Counted from the stretch's first letter, positions 42,357 through 52,124 are shown. The stretch is 64,000 bases of DNA from Clavibacter phaseoli (GCF_021922925.1 NZ_CP040786.1:2914001-2978000); one strand, 5' to 3'. A program made the numbers and translations. Notes: a model not told the origin generated them from the sequence alone.

Positions 42357-43826
42357 CTACTGCACGCCCGAGGTCAGGCGCGCCAGGTTGTCGAGCACCG
42401 TGCTGGTGCGGGTGCGCCGGCTCCACTCCTCCAGCGTCAGCTCGCGGCTGCGCTGCCGGTAGCCGTCCTCGACGCGGCGCATCTCGCGCACGAAGCCGGG
42501 GCCGCGCACCATCAGCGACACCTCCATGTTGAGGCTGAACGACCGCATGTCCATGTTGCTCGAGCCGATGACGGCCACGTCGTCGTCGATCGTGAAGTGC
42601 TTGCTGTGCAGGATGTACGGCGCCCGGTACATCCAGATGCGCACGCCCGCGTTCAGCAGCTCCTCGTAGTACGAGCGCTGCGCGTGGTAGACCACGGGCT
42701 GGTCGCCGATCTCGCTGACGAACAGCTCCACCGAGAGCCCGCGCTGCACGGCCGTGGTGATCGCGTACCGCATGGAGTCGTCGGGCACGAAGTACGGCGA
42801 CGTGATGACGATCCGCTCCTGCGCGTAGTAGAGCAGCGCATTGAACAGCCGCAGGTTGTTCTCGCCGGGGAACCCGGGGCCGGACGGCACGACCTGGCAG
42901 TCGAGCTCCTCGTCGTCGTCGGACGCCGCGATCTCGATGGGCTCCGTCTCGCGCACGAGCAGCTGGTCGGTCTCCGCGTACCAGTCGGTGATGAAGATCG
43001 CGTTGAGGCCGCTCACGATCGGGCCCTCGAGCCGGGTCATGAGGTCCTGCCACTTGAGGCCGCGCTTGCGGTTGACGACCTTGTTGTAGCTGCGGTGCAC
43101 CATGTTCTGGGATCCCATGAAGCCCACGCGCCCGTCGACCACGAGCACCTTGCGGTGGTTGCGGAGGTCGGGCCGCTGGTAGCGCCCGCGCAGCGGCTGC
43201 ACGGGGAGCATGAGGTGCCAGTCCGCGCCGATCGCCGTGAGCTTGCGCGTGGTGCGCTTGTAGCCGGGCGCGCGCAGCGAGGCGATGTGGTCGAGCAGCA
43301 CGCGCACGGTCACGCCACGCTGCACCGCGCGCTCGAGCGCGTCGAAGAACGGGGCGCTCGTCACGTCCCAGGCGAGGATGTAGAACTCGACGTGCACGTA
43401 GCGCGTCGCCCTCTCGACCTCCGCGGTCATCGCGGCGATCGACTCGTCGTAGTGGCTGTAGAGCTTCGCGCGGTTGCCGCCCACGAGCGGCATGGCGCCG
43501 AGCGTGCGGTTGAGCTCCACGACGGAGTCGAGCCACGACGGCCACGAGTGCTCGCGCGTGACCCGCTCGATGCCCTCGGTCGACTCGATGATGAACCGGT
43601 TGATCTCCTGCTGCTTCTCGCGGCGTCGCTTCGGCAGCCGCGTCGAGCCGATGAGCAGGAACAGGAAGATGCCGAGGTACGGCAGGAAGAAGATGGCCAT
43701 GAGCCACGCCATGGCGGTCGACGGCCGGCGGTTCCGGGGGATGACCAGCAGGGCCGTGATGCGCACGAAGAAGTCGACGACGACCGCGAGCCCCGCGAGG
43801 ATGAGGGTGGTCATCGAGGCATCCAT
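42357..43826 (-). CDS. Cardiolipin synthase (phospholipase D family)
   Basis: A 489-residue membrane enzyme that joins two phosphatidylglycerols into cardiolipin. It has the PLDc_N double helix at the start (MTTLILAGLAVVVDFFVRI and AMAWLMAIFFLPYLGIFLF) and two HKD motifs, NHRKVLVVDGRVGFMGSQNM and HSKHFTIDDDVAVIGSSNMD, each with His, Lys and Asp in place. Both active half-sites therefore look functional. The ATG at 43826 is chosen; GTG at 43850 and ATG at 43814 are in frame. Convergent with the MarR gene. Confidence 0.92.
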   Translation of the reverse strand: MDASMTTLILAGLAVVVDFFVRITALLVIPRNRRPSTAMAWLMAIFFLPYLGIFLFLLIGSTRLPKRRREKQQEINRFIIESTEGIERVTREHSWPSWLDSVVELNRTLGAMPLVGGNRAKLYSHYDESIAAMTAEVERATRYVHVEFYILAWDVTSAPFFDALERAVQRGVTVRVLLDHIASLRAPGYKRTTRKLTAIGADWHLMLPVQPLRGRYQRPDLRNHRKVLVVDGRVGFMGSQNMVHRSYNKVVNRKRGLKWQDLMTRLEGPIVSGLNAIFITDWYAETDQLLVRETEPIEIAASDDDEELDCQVVPSGPGFPGENNLRLFNALLYYAQERIVITSPYFVPDDSMRYAITTAVQRGLSVELFVSEIGDQPVVYHAQRSYYEELLNAGVRIWMYRAPYILHSKHFTIDDDVAVIGSSNMDMRSFSLNMEVSLMVRGPGFVREMRRVEDGYRQRSRELTLEEWSRRTRTSTVLDNLARLTSGVQ

Positions 43827-43916
43827 CAGCCGGAGTCTATCCGGCGGCACCCGCGCGTCGACGGGGCCGGGCGCCCGCCGGACAGGCGTCGACCGGGGCC
43901 CGGCGGCGCCCGAGGA

Positions 43917-44405
43917 TCAGCGGAAGTTGACGAACTGCAGGTCGAGATCCACGTCGGCGCCCTTGAGCAGCGCGATGGTCTGCTGGAGGTCGTCGCGGCT
44001 CTTGCTGGAGACGCGGAGCTCGTCGCCCTCGACGCGGCTCTTGATGCCCTTGGGGCCCTCGTCGCGGATGATCTTGCCGATCTTCTTCGCGTTGGCCTGG
44101 TCGATGCCCTGCTTGAGCGTGACCTCGATCCGGTACTCCTTGCCCGAGGCGAAGGGCTCGCCCTCCTCCAGGCTCTTGAGGCCGATGCCGCGCTTGATCA
44201 TCTTCGACTGCAGCACGTCGAGGATCGCCTTCACGCGCTCCTCGCTCGAGGCCTTCATGAGGATGGTGTCGCCGCTCCACTCGATGGAGGCGCCCACGTT
44301 CTTGAAGTCGTAGCGCTGCTCCACCTCCTTCTGGGTCTGGTGGACGGCGTTGTCCGCCTCCATGCGGTCGACCTTGCTGACGACGTCGAACGAGGAATCT
44401 GCCAT
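43917..44405 (-). CDS. YajQ-family nucleotide-binding protein
   Basis: A 162-residue protein of the YajQ/DUF520 family, made of two RNP-like folds. It opens with [20 protein letters not shown] and has [36 protein letters not shown] and [26 protein letters not shown] segments, all diagnostic. Members bind nucleotides or tRNA and some bind cyclic di-GMP. The ATG at 44405 is used. It lies upstream of, and opposite to, the tRNA-Tyr gene and after the cardiolipin synthase in the direction of transcription order YajQ then cls. Confidence 0.93.
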   Translation of the reverse strand: MADSSFDVVSKVDRMEADNAVHQTQKEVEQRYDFKNVGASIEWSGDTILMKASSEERVKAILDVLQSKMIKRGIGLKSLEEGEPFASGKEYRIEVTLKQGIDQANAKKIGKIIRDEGPKGIKSRVEGDELRVSSKSRDDLQQTIALLKGADVDLDLQFVNFR

Positions 44406-44535
44406 GCCCACCATGTTAAGGGACGGGCGGCCGCGGGCCCGCGGCGGCGGGATCCGACGATTTCGGTTCGCGGCCCGGCGCCCGCTATCATCGACGAGCG
44501 TCTCCGGTCCGTGATCACACAGGTCGGGTGCGCAT

Positions 44536-44617
44536 GGCGAGTTACCCTAGCGGCCAAAGGGATCTGACTGTAAATCAGACGGCTCAGCCTTCGGGGGTTC
44601 GAATCCCTCACTCGCCA
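44536..44617 (+). tRNA. tRNA-Tyr (anticodon GTA)
   Basis: An 82-nt cloverleaf. The acceptor stem pairs GGCGAGT with ACTCGCC, the anticodon stem-loop reads CTGACTGTAAATCAG with GTA in the loop, a class II variable arm follows (ACGGCTCAGCCTTC), and the T-loop is GTTCGAATC. The discriminator A and the CC after it are genome-encoded. A TATCAT -10-like box lies at 44486-44491. Confidence 0.96.
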
Positions 44618-44625
44618 CCGAACGA

Positions 44626-44653
44626 GGACGGCCCCGCCAGCGCGGGGCCGTCC
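44626..44653 (+). terminator. Hairpin terminator after tRNA-Tyr
   Basis: A perfect 12-bp stem (GGACGGCCCCGC with its complement) with a CAGC loop, 9 nt after the tRNA, followed by a T/C-rich stretch. Confidence 0.85.
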
Positions 44654-44733
44654 GTCTGTCCCCGACGCGTCCGTCGGGGCCCGCCCGTGCCCGCACCGTC
44701 GCGCGCACGCCCGACCGCCTGGATCCCTCTCCC

Positions 44734-45720
44734 ATGTTCCCCGCCGCCCCCGGCCCCTCGACGCGCGCCCTCGGCACGTCCGGCGTCGTCGTCTCCACGC
44801 TCGGCCTCGGCACGAGCGGCTTCGGCTGGACCGCCGACCGCGACGAGGCGTGGGCGATCCTCGACGCCTACCGCGAGGAGGGCGGCACCTTCGTCGACAC
44901 CGCGTCGTCGTACTCGCAGTGGGTGCCGGGCCACGCGGGCGGCGAGTCCGAGGCGATCATCGGCGGCTGGCTGGCCGCGCGCGGCTGCCGCGACGACGTG
45001 GTGGTCGGCACCAAGGTCGGCAAGAGCCGCGACGCCCCCGGCACGTCGGCGGACTCCATCCGCCGCGGGGTCGACGCCTCGCTCCGCCGCCTCGGCACGT
45101 CGCACGTCGACATCGTGCACGCCCACCTCGACGACACCCGCACCCCGCTCGAGGAGACGGTCGCCGCGCTGTCCGACCTGGTGAAGGAGGGCAAGGCCCG
45201 GCTCGTCGGCGTCTCCGGGTTCCGGCCCGAGCGGATCGAGCAGGCGCTCGCGCTCGCGCACGGATCCGGCGCGGTCCCCGTGGGCGTGGTGCAGGAGGAG
45301 TACAGCCTGCTGGCGCGCGACCACGCGGAGGGGCGGCTGCAGGCGGTCGTGCGGCAGGAGGGCCTCGGCCTCGTCGCGCACAGCGTGCTCGCCAAGGGCT
45401 TCCTCACCGGCAAGTACCTGCCGGGGGCGCCCGCCGTGCCGTCGGCCCGGGCACTCGACGCCGAGCAGTACATGTCGCCCGGCGGGCACGCCACGGTGCG
45501 CGCCGCCGAGGAGGTCGCGCGGATGCGCGGCGTCACGGTCGCCGAGGTCGCCATCGCGTGGGTGCTCGGGCGGCGCGGCGTCGCCAGCGCGCTCGTGGGC
45601 GCGCGCACGGCCCGGCAGATCCGGCAGCTGATGCCCGCCGCGCAGCTCGTGCTCGACGACGACGAGGTCTCCCGCCTCGCCTCCGCCGCCGCCCGGGCGA
45701 CGCGCGACGAGAGCGCGTGA
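44734..45720 (+). CDS. Aldo/keto reductase, paralogue 1
   Basis: A 328-residue TIM-barrel NADPH oxidoreductase. The catalytic Asp and Tyr are in GTFVDTASSYSQWVPG, the Lys in VVVGTKVGKSR, and the His position is HAHLDD. LVGVSGFRPERIEQAL and LGRRGVASALVGARTARQI make the cofactor-side elements. It is clearly related to the reductase encoded about 6 kb downstream, sharing the unusual FGWTAD and GGESEAII/EEII stretches. Both copies lie beside tRNA genes. No binding site is obvious before the ATG; start uncertain by a few codons. Confidence 0.9.
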   Translation: MFPAAPGPSTRALGTSGVVVSTLGLGTSGFGWTADRDEAWAILDAYREEGGTFVDTASSYSQWVPGHAGGESEAIIGGWLAARGCRDDVVVGTKVGKSRDAPGTSADSIRRGVDASLRRLGTSHVDIVHAHLDDTRTPLEETVAALSDLVKEGKARLVGVSGFRPERIEQALALAHGSGAVPVGVVQEEYSLLARDHAEGRLQAVVRQEGLGLVAHSVLAKGFLTGKYLPGAPAVPSARALDAEQYMSPGGHATVRAAEEVARMRGVTVAEVAIAWVLGRRGVASALVGARTARQIRQLMPAAQLVLDDDEVSRLASAAARATRDESA

Positions 45721-45833
45721 GGCGCATCCCGCGTCCGGCCGGCTGACGGTCGACGGGGCCCCGCGACGAGCCCGCGCGGGCGGCCGCCCGTATCCTGGGG
45801 CGACCGTCGCCCGAGCCCCGAGGAGATCCGCCC

Positions 45834-46580
45834 GTGTCCCGTCCCTGGCCCGAGGGCTCCTACATCGCCGCCCTGCTCGTGATGACCACCGCGACCGGCG
45901 CCATTGACGGCGTCAGCTACCTGGCCCTCGACCGCGTGTTCACGGGGAACATGACCGGCAACGTGCTGTTCATCGGCTTCGGCCTGGTGGGCGTCGCCGA
46001 CATCCCCGTCCTCAACAACCTCGTCGCGCTCGTGGCCTTCATGCTCGGCGCGGTCATCGCGTCGCGCATCACCCGCCGCGCGCCCACCGACGTGCACCTG
46101 CCGCGCTCGTCCGTCTGGATCCTCGTCACCGGCACCCTGCTGACCCTCGCGCTCGCCGTTGTCTGGCTCGCGGTCGGGACGCTGGAGACCGGCGTCATGA
46201 TCGCCATCACCGGCTTCCTCGCGCTGCTGCTCGGCGCGCAGGCGGCCGCCGTGAAGAGCATCGGCCTGCGCGACCTGTCGACCGTGGTCGTGACCATGAC
46301 GATGGTGAACCTCTCCTCCGACAGCCGCGTCGCGGGCGGGACGGGCGCCGCGTGGGCCCGCCGCATCGGCGCGATCGTGTGCATGGGGCTCGGCGCGCTG
46401 GTCGCCGCGCTCATCACGACGCACGTCGGCGGCGCGTGGGCGCTGCTGGCGGCGGGCGGCCTCATGGTGCTGGGCGTGGCCCTGCTGTGGAACGCGCGCC
46501 GGATCGAGCGGGGGCGCCTCCGCGAGGCCGCGGCGGAGACCACGGCGGTCGACGAGCGCACGGGCGTCGCGCCGGCCTGA
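45834..46580 (+). CDS. DUF1275 (YoaK-like) membrane protein
   Basis: A 248-residue membrane protein with six helices. The opening TTATGAIDGVSYLALDRVFTG and NMTGNVLFIGFGLVG form the DUF1275 signature, with a basic second loop (RITRRAPTDVHLPR). Helix 4 carries FLALLLGAQAAAVKSIGLRDLSTVVVTMT. Function is unknown in the family, though a transport or membrane-stress role has been guessed. GTG start after GAGGAGATCCGCCC, a strong binding site. Confidence 0.9.
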   Translation: MSRPWPEGSYIAALLVMTTATGAIDGVSYLALDRVFTGNMTGNVLFIGFGLVGVADIPVLNNLVALVAFMLGAVIASRITRRAPTDVHLPRSSVWILVTGTLLTLALAVVWLAVGTLETGVMIAITGFLALLLGAQAAAVKSIGLRDLSTVVVTMTMVNLSSDSRVAGGTGAAWARRIGAIVCMGLGALVAALITTHVGGAWALLAAGGLMVLGVALLWNARRIERGRLREAAAETTAVDERTGVAPA

Positions 46581-46625
46581 GCCGCCCCGCCTCGGAGCGC
46601 CCGACGGCTCTGGCAGGGTGGTCGC

Positions 46626-47435
46626 ATGACGACCCCCGGTGACACCGCGCTCCTGACCATCGCCCGCGACATCGCCGTCCGCGCCGGGGAGCTCGCGCTC
46701 CGCCGCCGCCGGGAGGGCGTCGAGGTCGCCGCGTCGAAGTCGAGCCCCGAGGACATCGTCACGTTCGCGGACCGCGAGACCGAGGACCTCATCCGGCGGG
46801 CGCTTCAGGACGTACGTCCCGACGACGGCTTCCTCGGCGAGGAGTCCGAGGGAACGTCGGGCAGCTCGGGCCTCACCTGGGTCGTCGACCCCATCGACGG
46901 CACCGTCAACTTCCTCTACGGGATCCCCGCGTGGGCCGTGAGCGTCGCGGTGGTCGAGGGCGACGCGGATCCGCTCACGTGGACCGCCCGCGCCGGCTGC
47001 GTCGTGAACCCGACGCTCGGCGAGGTGTACACGGCGACGGCGGGCGGCGGATCCGCGCTCGACGGCCGCCCGCTCGCCGTGAACGCCGGCGTCCCGCTGC
47101 ACCTCGCCCTCGTCGGCACCGGCTTCTCCTACGGCGCCGAGACGCGCATGCGGCAGGGGCGCGTGGTCACCGGCCTGCTCGGCGAGGTGCGCGACATCCG
47201 CCGCATCGGCGCCGCGTCGCTCGACCTCTGCAACGTGGCGGCGGGCCGCACAGACGCCTACTTCGAGCGCGGCCTGAAGCCGTGGGACCACGCGGCGGGC
47301 GCGCTCATCGCCGCCGAGGCGGGTGCGCGCGTGACCGGGATCGGCGGCGGACCGGCCTCCGACGAGCTGCTCATCGCGGCGGATCCGGAGCTCGCGCGCG
47401 CCCTCGAGGAGCGGCTGGAGCGCCCGCGCGCATAG
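46626..47435 (+). CDS. Inositol monophosphatase-family protein
   Basis: A 269-residue Mg2+-dependent phosphatase. Metal ligands are in EDIVTFADRETED, EESEG and the central WVVDPIDGTVNFLYGIP, with the late KPWDHAAGALIAAEAGA motif completing the site. All catalytic residues are present. In actinobacteria such enzymes make free inositol for phosphatidylinositol, or act on histidinol phosphate or fructose 1,6-bisphosphate; the sequence alone does not decide. The ATG is used because it leaves a typical N-terminal helix. Confidence 0.92.
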   Translation: MTTPGDTALLTIARDIAVRAGELALRRRREGVEVAASKSSPEDIVTFADRETEDLIRRALQDVRPDDGFLGEESEGTSGSSGLTWVVDPIDGTVNFLYGIPAWAVSVAVVEGDADPLTWTARAGCVVNPTLGEVYTATAGGGSALDGRPLAVNAGVPLHLALVGTGFSYGAETRMRQGRVVTGLLGEVRDIRRIGAASLDLCNVAAGRTDAYFERGLKPWDHAAGALIAAEAGARVTGIGGGPASDELLIAADPELARALEERLERPRA

Positions 47436-47661
47436 CCCCTGAGGGCCCTCGTCCGCATCCCCCGGGTGGCGCGAATCCCTTCCGGCGGTTAGCCTTTACC
47501 GATCCGTTACATCGCGACCGGGCTGGAACCGGTCGTCCGCGCACGCCCCGACCCCCGTCGGCCGGCACCGCGCAGCCCCCTGTCCCTCGCGCTAGGAGCT
47601 CCACGATCCTGTCCGTCCTCCACGCCTCGCGTGCCCCCCAGCCCTCCGTCCGGCGGCCCTC

Positions 47662-48900
47662 GTGCTGACCCCCGACGAGACCACGGGGACCGTGTACCCG
47701 ACGCGACGCGAGCGCCGCGAGGCCGAGCGACGAGCGGCCGAGGCGGCGACGGGCGGATCCGCGCCCCGGGTGGACGCGCCGGACGCCGAGACCGCCGTTC
47801 CTGCGGATGCCGCGGTCGAGCAGCCCGCCGTGGAGCCCGCCGTCGCGACGGCGCTCCCCGCGCAGGTCGCCCCCGCGCCCCGCATCCTCCACGTCCCCGT
47901 CGAGGCCCCCGCCCTCCCCACCACGCACCTCCCCGCGGACGCCGAGCCCGCCGCCGCGGCCGCCGCGGAGTCCGTGCCGCTCGCGACCCGCGCCCGTCGC
48001 CTCCGCGCCGCGACGGCCGCCGCCGCGCCCGAGTCGCGCCGCTCCTCTTACGTGCCCGCGAAGCGCGCGAGCGTCCCCGCCGCCGCCCCGCACGCCCGGA
48101 TCCGCGGACGCCGCGTCCCCGCCTCCTCGCGCCCCGCGCTCGCCGCGCCGGCGCCCGAGGCCGCCGCCGGCCGTCGCCGCTCGAACGCGTCGCGGGGCCT
48201 CACGCTCCTCACCATGGCGTTCGTCGCCACCGTCACGATCGCGACCTCGCTCCCGTCCTCCGCGTTCCTCACCGGCCAGGACATGGCGCAGGCGACCGTG
48301 GTCACGGACGCGCCGGCCACCTCGATCCCCAGCCAGAGCGTCGCGCTCTCCGCGGCCCCCGAGGCCCAGGTCGTCGGCGGCACGGACGACGCGTTCACGG
48401 CCACGACGCCGCAGCAGATCATGCTGGCCCAGACGTCGAAGGGCGCCGGCGCGTTCACGAACGACATCAACGGCACGATCCAGTGGCCCTTCGCCTCGGG
48501 CGTGCCCATCAGCGGCGTCTTCGGCCACCGCATCGCCCCCTGCTCCAACGGCTGCTCGAGCGACCACAAGGGCGTCGACTTCGCGCCGGGCCTCGGGGCG
48601 CCCATCCAGGCGATCGCCGACGGCGTCGTCCGCGAGGCCGTGCCCACCGACTCCGGCGGCCTCGGCGTCCACCTCGTCATCGACCACGTCATCGACGGGC
48701 AGCTCGTCACGAGCGTCTACGGCCACCAGCTGCCGGGGTCCCTCCGCGTGAAGGCCGGCGACGCCGTCAAGGTCGGCCAGCAGATCGGCCAGGTCGGCAA
48801 TACGGGCGCGTCCACCGGCCCGCACCTGCACCTCGAGATCCACGTCGCGGACGGCACCCCGGTGGATCCCTTCGCCTGGCTCCAGGAGCACGCGAACTAG
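47662..48900 (+). CDS. M23 peptidoglycan endopeptidase with long N-terminal anchor region
   Basis: A 412-residue LytM-type protein. The first 170 residues are Ala/Pro/Arg-rich and cytoplasmic; a single helix GLTLLTMAFVATVTIATSL (about 180-198) anchors it, and the C-terminal 140 residues are the peptidase. Metal ligands are His in SDHKGVDFAPG and its Asp, and the final GPHLHLEIHV. The core GVVREAVPTDSGG, VYGHQLPG and VKVGQQIGQVGNTG are canonical. It should cut or regulate wall crosslinks outside the membrane. The GTG start has no good binding site; a 226-bp upstream region holds no recognised riboswitch. Confidence 0.9.
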   Translation: MLTPDETTGTVYPTRRERREAERRAAEAATGGSAPRVDAPDAETAVPADAAVEQPAVEPAVATALPAQVAPAPRILHVPVEAPALPTTHLPADAEPAAAAAAESVPLATRARRLRAATAAAAPESRRSSYVPAKRASVPAAAPHARIRGRRVPASSRPALAAPAPEAAAGRRRSNASRGLTLLTMAFVATVTIATSLPSSAFLTGQDMAQATVVTDAPATSIPSQSVALSAAPEAQVVGGTDDAFTATTPQQIMLAQTSKGAGAFTNDINGTIQWPFASGVPISGVFGHRIAPCSNGCSSDHKGVDFAPGLGAPIQAIADGVVREAVPTDSGGLGVHLVIDHVIDGQLVTSVYGHQLPGSLRVKAGDAVKVGQQIGQVGNTGASTGPHLHLEIHVADGTPVDPFAWLQEHAN

Positions 48901-48927
48901 CACACGGGCCCGCGCGCGCAGCGCCCG

Positions 48928-48971
48928 CACGACGACGCCCCCTCGCCCGAAGGCGAGGGGGCGTCGTCGTG
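48928..48971. terminator. Strong bidirectional hairpin terminator
   Basis: A perfect 20-bp inverted repeat (CACGACGACGCCCCCTCGCC and complement) with a CGAA loop between the M23 gene and the convergent GH13 gene. Confidence 0.9.
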
Positions 48972-48981
48972 CCGGGACGGG

Positions 48982-50721
48982 TCAGTCCCGGATCAGCCAC
49001 ACGGTGGTGTCCGACGGCACGGCGTCGCCGTCGAGCGGGCGGCTCGCGAGCAGCACGCGGCCCTCGGGCAGCGGCACGGCGGCCGCGCCGAGGTTCGCGA
49101 TCACGGTGACGCCGGCGCTCTCGAACGCGATCACGTCGTCGCCCTCCGCGGCGATCCACTCCAGCGCGCCGAGCGCGAGGCCGTGCTCGCGGCGCAGCAG
49201 CAGCGCCTCCGTGTAGAGGGAGAGGGTGGACGCGGGATCCGCCTGCTCGGCGTCGCGCGCGAACCGGTCCCAGTCGTCGGGCTGCGGCAGCCAGCTGGCG
49301 TCGCCGTCGCTGAAGCCGTACGAGGGCTTGCCGGCCTCCCACGGGATCGGCACGCGGCAGCCGTCGCGGCCGTAGCGCTCGCCCGCGGTGCGGTGGAACG
49401 TCGGATCCTGGCGCGCCTCGTCGGGCAGGCGGGTGTCCTCGGGCAGGCCGAGCTCCTCGCCCTGGTAGATGTACGCGCTGCCGGGGAGCGCGAGCATGAG
49501 CGCGCTGGCGGCGCGGGCGCGGCGGAGGCCGAGCTCCTCGTCGACCGTCACGGTCGACTTGGGCCCGATCCCGACGCCCTGCGGGTTCTCGCCCGAGAGC
49601 GCGAGGCGGCTCGCGTGCCGCACCACGTCGTGGTTCGAGAGGACCCACGTGCTCGGCGCGCCCACGGAGGAGAAGGTCGCGAGCGACGCGTCGATGGTGC
49701 GCCGGAGCGCCGCGGCGTCCCACGGCGTCTCGAGGTAGCTGAAGTTGAAGGCCTGGTGCATCTCGTCCGGGCGCACCCAGTCGGCGAGCTTCGCGAGCGG
49801 CTCGACCCACGCCTCGGCGACCATCGCGCGGTCGCCCTCGTAGGAGTCGAAGATCTCGCGCCACTCGCGGTAGATCTCGTGCACGCCCTCCTGCGCGAAG
49901 TACGGCGGCGGGGGAGCGGGCTGGTCGTCGACGCCGCCGGCGCCGCCCATGCTGCCCTGGCCCTCGGGCGGCGTGTAGTCGGGGAGGCCGGGCGCCTTGA
50001 CCATGCCGTGCGCGACGTCCACGCGGAAGCCGTCGACGCCGCGGTCGAGCCAGAAGCGGAGGATCTCGCGGAAGCGCTCGCGCACCCACGGGTTCGTCCA
50101 GTCGAGGTCGGGCTGCGACGAGTCGAACAGGTGCAGGTACCACTGGCCGGGCGTGCCGTCGGGCTCGGTGAGGCGCGACCATGCCGGGCCGCCGAAGATC
50201 GACTCCCAGTTGTTCGGGGGCAGCTCGCCGTCGGCGCCCTTCCCGTCGCGGAACATGTAGCGGGCGCGCTCCTCGCTGCCGGCGGGGGCGGCGAGCGCCT
50301 CCTGGAACCAGCGGTGCGCGGAGGACGTGTGGTTCGGGACGATGTCGACGATCACGCGGAGGCCGAGGTCGTGCGCGCGGCGCTGCATCCGCTCGAAGTC
50401 GTCGAGGGTGCCGAACAGCGGATCCACCGCGCAGTAGTCGGCCACGTCGTAGCCCGCGTCGTTCTGCGGCGAGAGGAAGAAGGGGGAGAGCCAGACGGCG
50501 TCGACCCCGAGCTCGCGGAGCGCGGGGAGCCGCTCGGTGATCCCGGGGAGGTCGCCGATGCCGTCGCCGTCGGAGTCGGCGAACGAGCGGGGGTAGATCT
50601 GGTAGATGACGGCGGTGCGCCACCACTCGGATCCGGTGCCGTGCTGCGGCGCGCTGTCGGGATGGGCCGAGGTCTCGTCCCGGGCAGCCGTGGACAGGGC
50701 TGTGGGGGCAGGCGGAGTCAT
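48982..50721 (-). CDS. GH13 alpha-glucosidase
   Basis: A 579-residue glycoside hydrolase of family 13. Conserved region I is VIVDIVPNHTS, region II GFRVDVAHGM with the nucleophile Asp, region III MVAEAWV with the acid Glu, and region IV VLSNHDVVRH. QIYPRSFADSDGDGIGDLPGI and the calcium-loop motif are typical of the oligo-1,6-glucosidase/alpha-glucosidase group, which cuts short alpha-glucosides. There is no signal peptide, so it works in the cytoplasm. A transporter and regulator are not adjacent. Confidence 0.93.
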   Translation of the reverse strand: MTPPAPTALSTAARDETSAHPDSAPQHGTGSEWWRTAVIYQIYPRSFADSDGDGIGDLPGITERLPALRELGVDAVWLSPFFLSPQNDAGYDVADYCAVDPLFGTLDDFERMQRRAHDLGLRVIVDIVPNHTSSAHRWFQEALAAPAGSEERARYMFRDGKGADGELPPNNWESIFGGPAWSRLTEPDGTPGQWYLHLFDSSQPDLDWTNPWVRERFREILRFWLDRGVDGFRVDVAHGMVKAPGLPDYTPPEGQGSMGGAGGVDDQPAPPPPYFAQEGVHEIYREWREIFDSYEGDRAMVAEAWVEPLAKLADWVRPDEMHQAFNFSYLETPWDAAALRRTIDASLATFSSVGAPSTWVLSNHDVVRHASRLALSGENPQGVGIGPKSTVTVDEELGLRRARAASALMLALPGSAYIYQGEELGLPEDTRLPDEARQDPTFHRTAGERYGRDGCRVPIPWEAGKPSYGFSDGDASWLPQPDDWDRFARDAEQADPASTLSLYTEALLLRREHGLALGALEWIAAEGDDVIAFESAGVTVIANLGAAAVPLPEGRVLLASRPLDGDAVPSDTTVWLIRD

Positions 50722-50848
50722 GCGTCGAGCCTAGGCGACGGGCAGGGAGCGCTCCCGACGCCGGCCGCCGGCGGAATACCCGGGGGCGCGGGCCGGCTTG
50801 ACCCTGGGGGCGGCCACCGCCCTCATCACCGGACGAAGGAGATCAGCC

Positions 50849-51787
50849 ATGACGAACCCCGCACGCGTGCCCCTCGGATCCAGCGGCCTGGAGGTGCTGC
50901 CCCTGTCCTTCGGCGGCAACGTCTTCGGCTGGACCGCCGACGAGGCCACCTCGTTCCAGCTCCTCGACGCGTATACCGCGGCCGGCGGCAACTTCATCGA
51001 CACGGCCGACGTCTACTCCGCGTGGAAGCCCGGCAACTCCGGCGGCGAGTCCGAGGAGATCATCGGCCGCTGGCTCGCCTCGCGCGGCCGCCCCGACGAC
51101 CTCGTCATCGCCACCAAGGTCGGCGCGCACGAGGCCGCGAAGGGCACCTCGCGCGACAGCGTCCGGCGCGGCGTCGAGGCCAGCCTCCGTCGCCTCGGCG
51201 TCGACGCGATCGACCTCTACTACGCGCACACCGACGACCAGGACACCCCGATCGAGGAGACCGTCACCGCGCTCGCCGAGCTCGTCGCCGAGGGCAAGGT
51301 CCGCGCGATCGGCGCCTCCAACTTCACCGCGGAGCGCCTGCAGGCCGCGCTCGACGTCTCGGCGCGCGAGGGCATCGCCCGCTTCGAGGTCCTCCAGAAC
51401 CGCTACAACCTGGTTGCCCGCGACGACTACGAGGGCGCGCTCGCCGAGCTGCTCGTCCGCGAGGGCATCGCGTCCGCCCCCTACTCGAGCCTCGCCAGCG
51501 GCTTCCTCACGGGCAAGTACCGCGGCGCCGAGGTCGACAGCCCGCGCGCCGGAGCCGCCTCGAAGTACTACGACGACCACGGCCGCGCCCTGCTCGAGGT
51601 GCTGGACCGGGTCGCCGAGGCCCACGGCGTCTCCGTCACGACGGTCTCGCTCGCGTGGCTGCGGGCGCAGCCGTCGGTCACCGCGCCGATCGCCAGCGCG
51701 CGCGACCTCACGCAGCTGCCCGACCTCCTCGCCTCCGTGGAGCTCGAGCTGACGGCGGACGAGATCCGGGACCTCTCCGCGGTCTGA
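50849..51787 (+). CDS. Aldo/keto reductase, paralogue 2
   Basis: A 312-residue TIM-barrel reductase. The catalytic segments are FIDTADVYSAWKPG, LVIATKVGAHE and YYAHTDDQDTP, and the C-terminal VTAPIASARDLTQL binds the cofactor phosphate. It has GAAGGAGATCAGCC before the ATG, so the start is sure. It shares FGWTADE, GGESEEIIGRWLASRG and overall length with the reductase encoded 5 kb upstream, so the two are paralogues. It ends 115 bp before tRNA-Thr. Confidence 0.92.
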   Translation: MTNPARVPLGSSGLEVLPLSFGGNVFGWTADEATSFQLLDAYTAAGGNFIDTADVYSAWKPGNSGGESEEIIGRWLASRGRPDDLVIATKVGAHEAAKGTSRDSVRRGVEASLRRLGVDAIDLYYAHTDDQDTPIEETVTALAELVAEGKVRAIGASNFTAERLQAALDVSAREGIARFEVLQNRYNLVARDDYEGALAELLVREGIASAPYSSLASGFLTGKYRGAEVDSPRAGAASKYYDDHGRALLEVLDRVAEAHGVSVTTVSLAWLRAQPSVTAPIASARDLTQLPDLLASVELELTADEIRDLSAV

Positions 51788-51901
51788 TCCCCGGCAGCCC
51801 GGCCGGCCGTGCCCCGGTCCGGGGCCGTCGCGCGTCTCGCGGGCGGTCCCGGACCTGCTATCGTCGTATGGTTCCAGCGCGTCTCCGACGCGCCCGGGCA
51901 C

Positions 51902-51973
<72 letters not shown>

Positions 51974-52013
51974 CGATCCCCGGCCTCCGATCACGGGCGG
52001 CCGCGGGGATCGT

Positions 52014-52087
52014 GGCGGGGTAGCTCAGGTGGTTAGAGCACACGGCTCATAATCGTGGTGTCGCGGGTTCAAGTCCCGCTCCCGCTA
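52014..52087 (+). tRNA. tRNA-Met (anticodon CAT)
   Basis: A 74-nt cloverleaf with D-arm GCTCAGGTGGTTAGAGC, anticodon arm CACGGCTCATAATCGTG (CAT in the loop) and T-arm GCGGGTTCAAGTCCCGC. The acceptor stem has G-T pairs at both ends. The first pair is G-T rather than the C-A mismatch of the initiator, so this is elongator Met; the Ile2 type with a modified C34 cannot be fully excluded. Confidence 0.93.
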
Positions 52088-52124
52088 CGGAAGCGCGGAT
52101 CCCTCGGGATCCGTCCTCCTCGAT

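Noticed and set aside
47436..47661. Possible c-di-AMP (ydaO) riboswitch upstream of the M23 peptidase
   Set aside because: Actinobacterial wall peptidases often carry one, but I could not find its conserved GGA and CCGAAC-type segments here.
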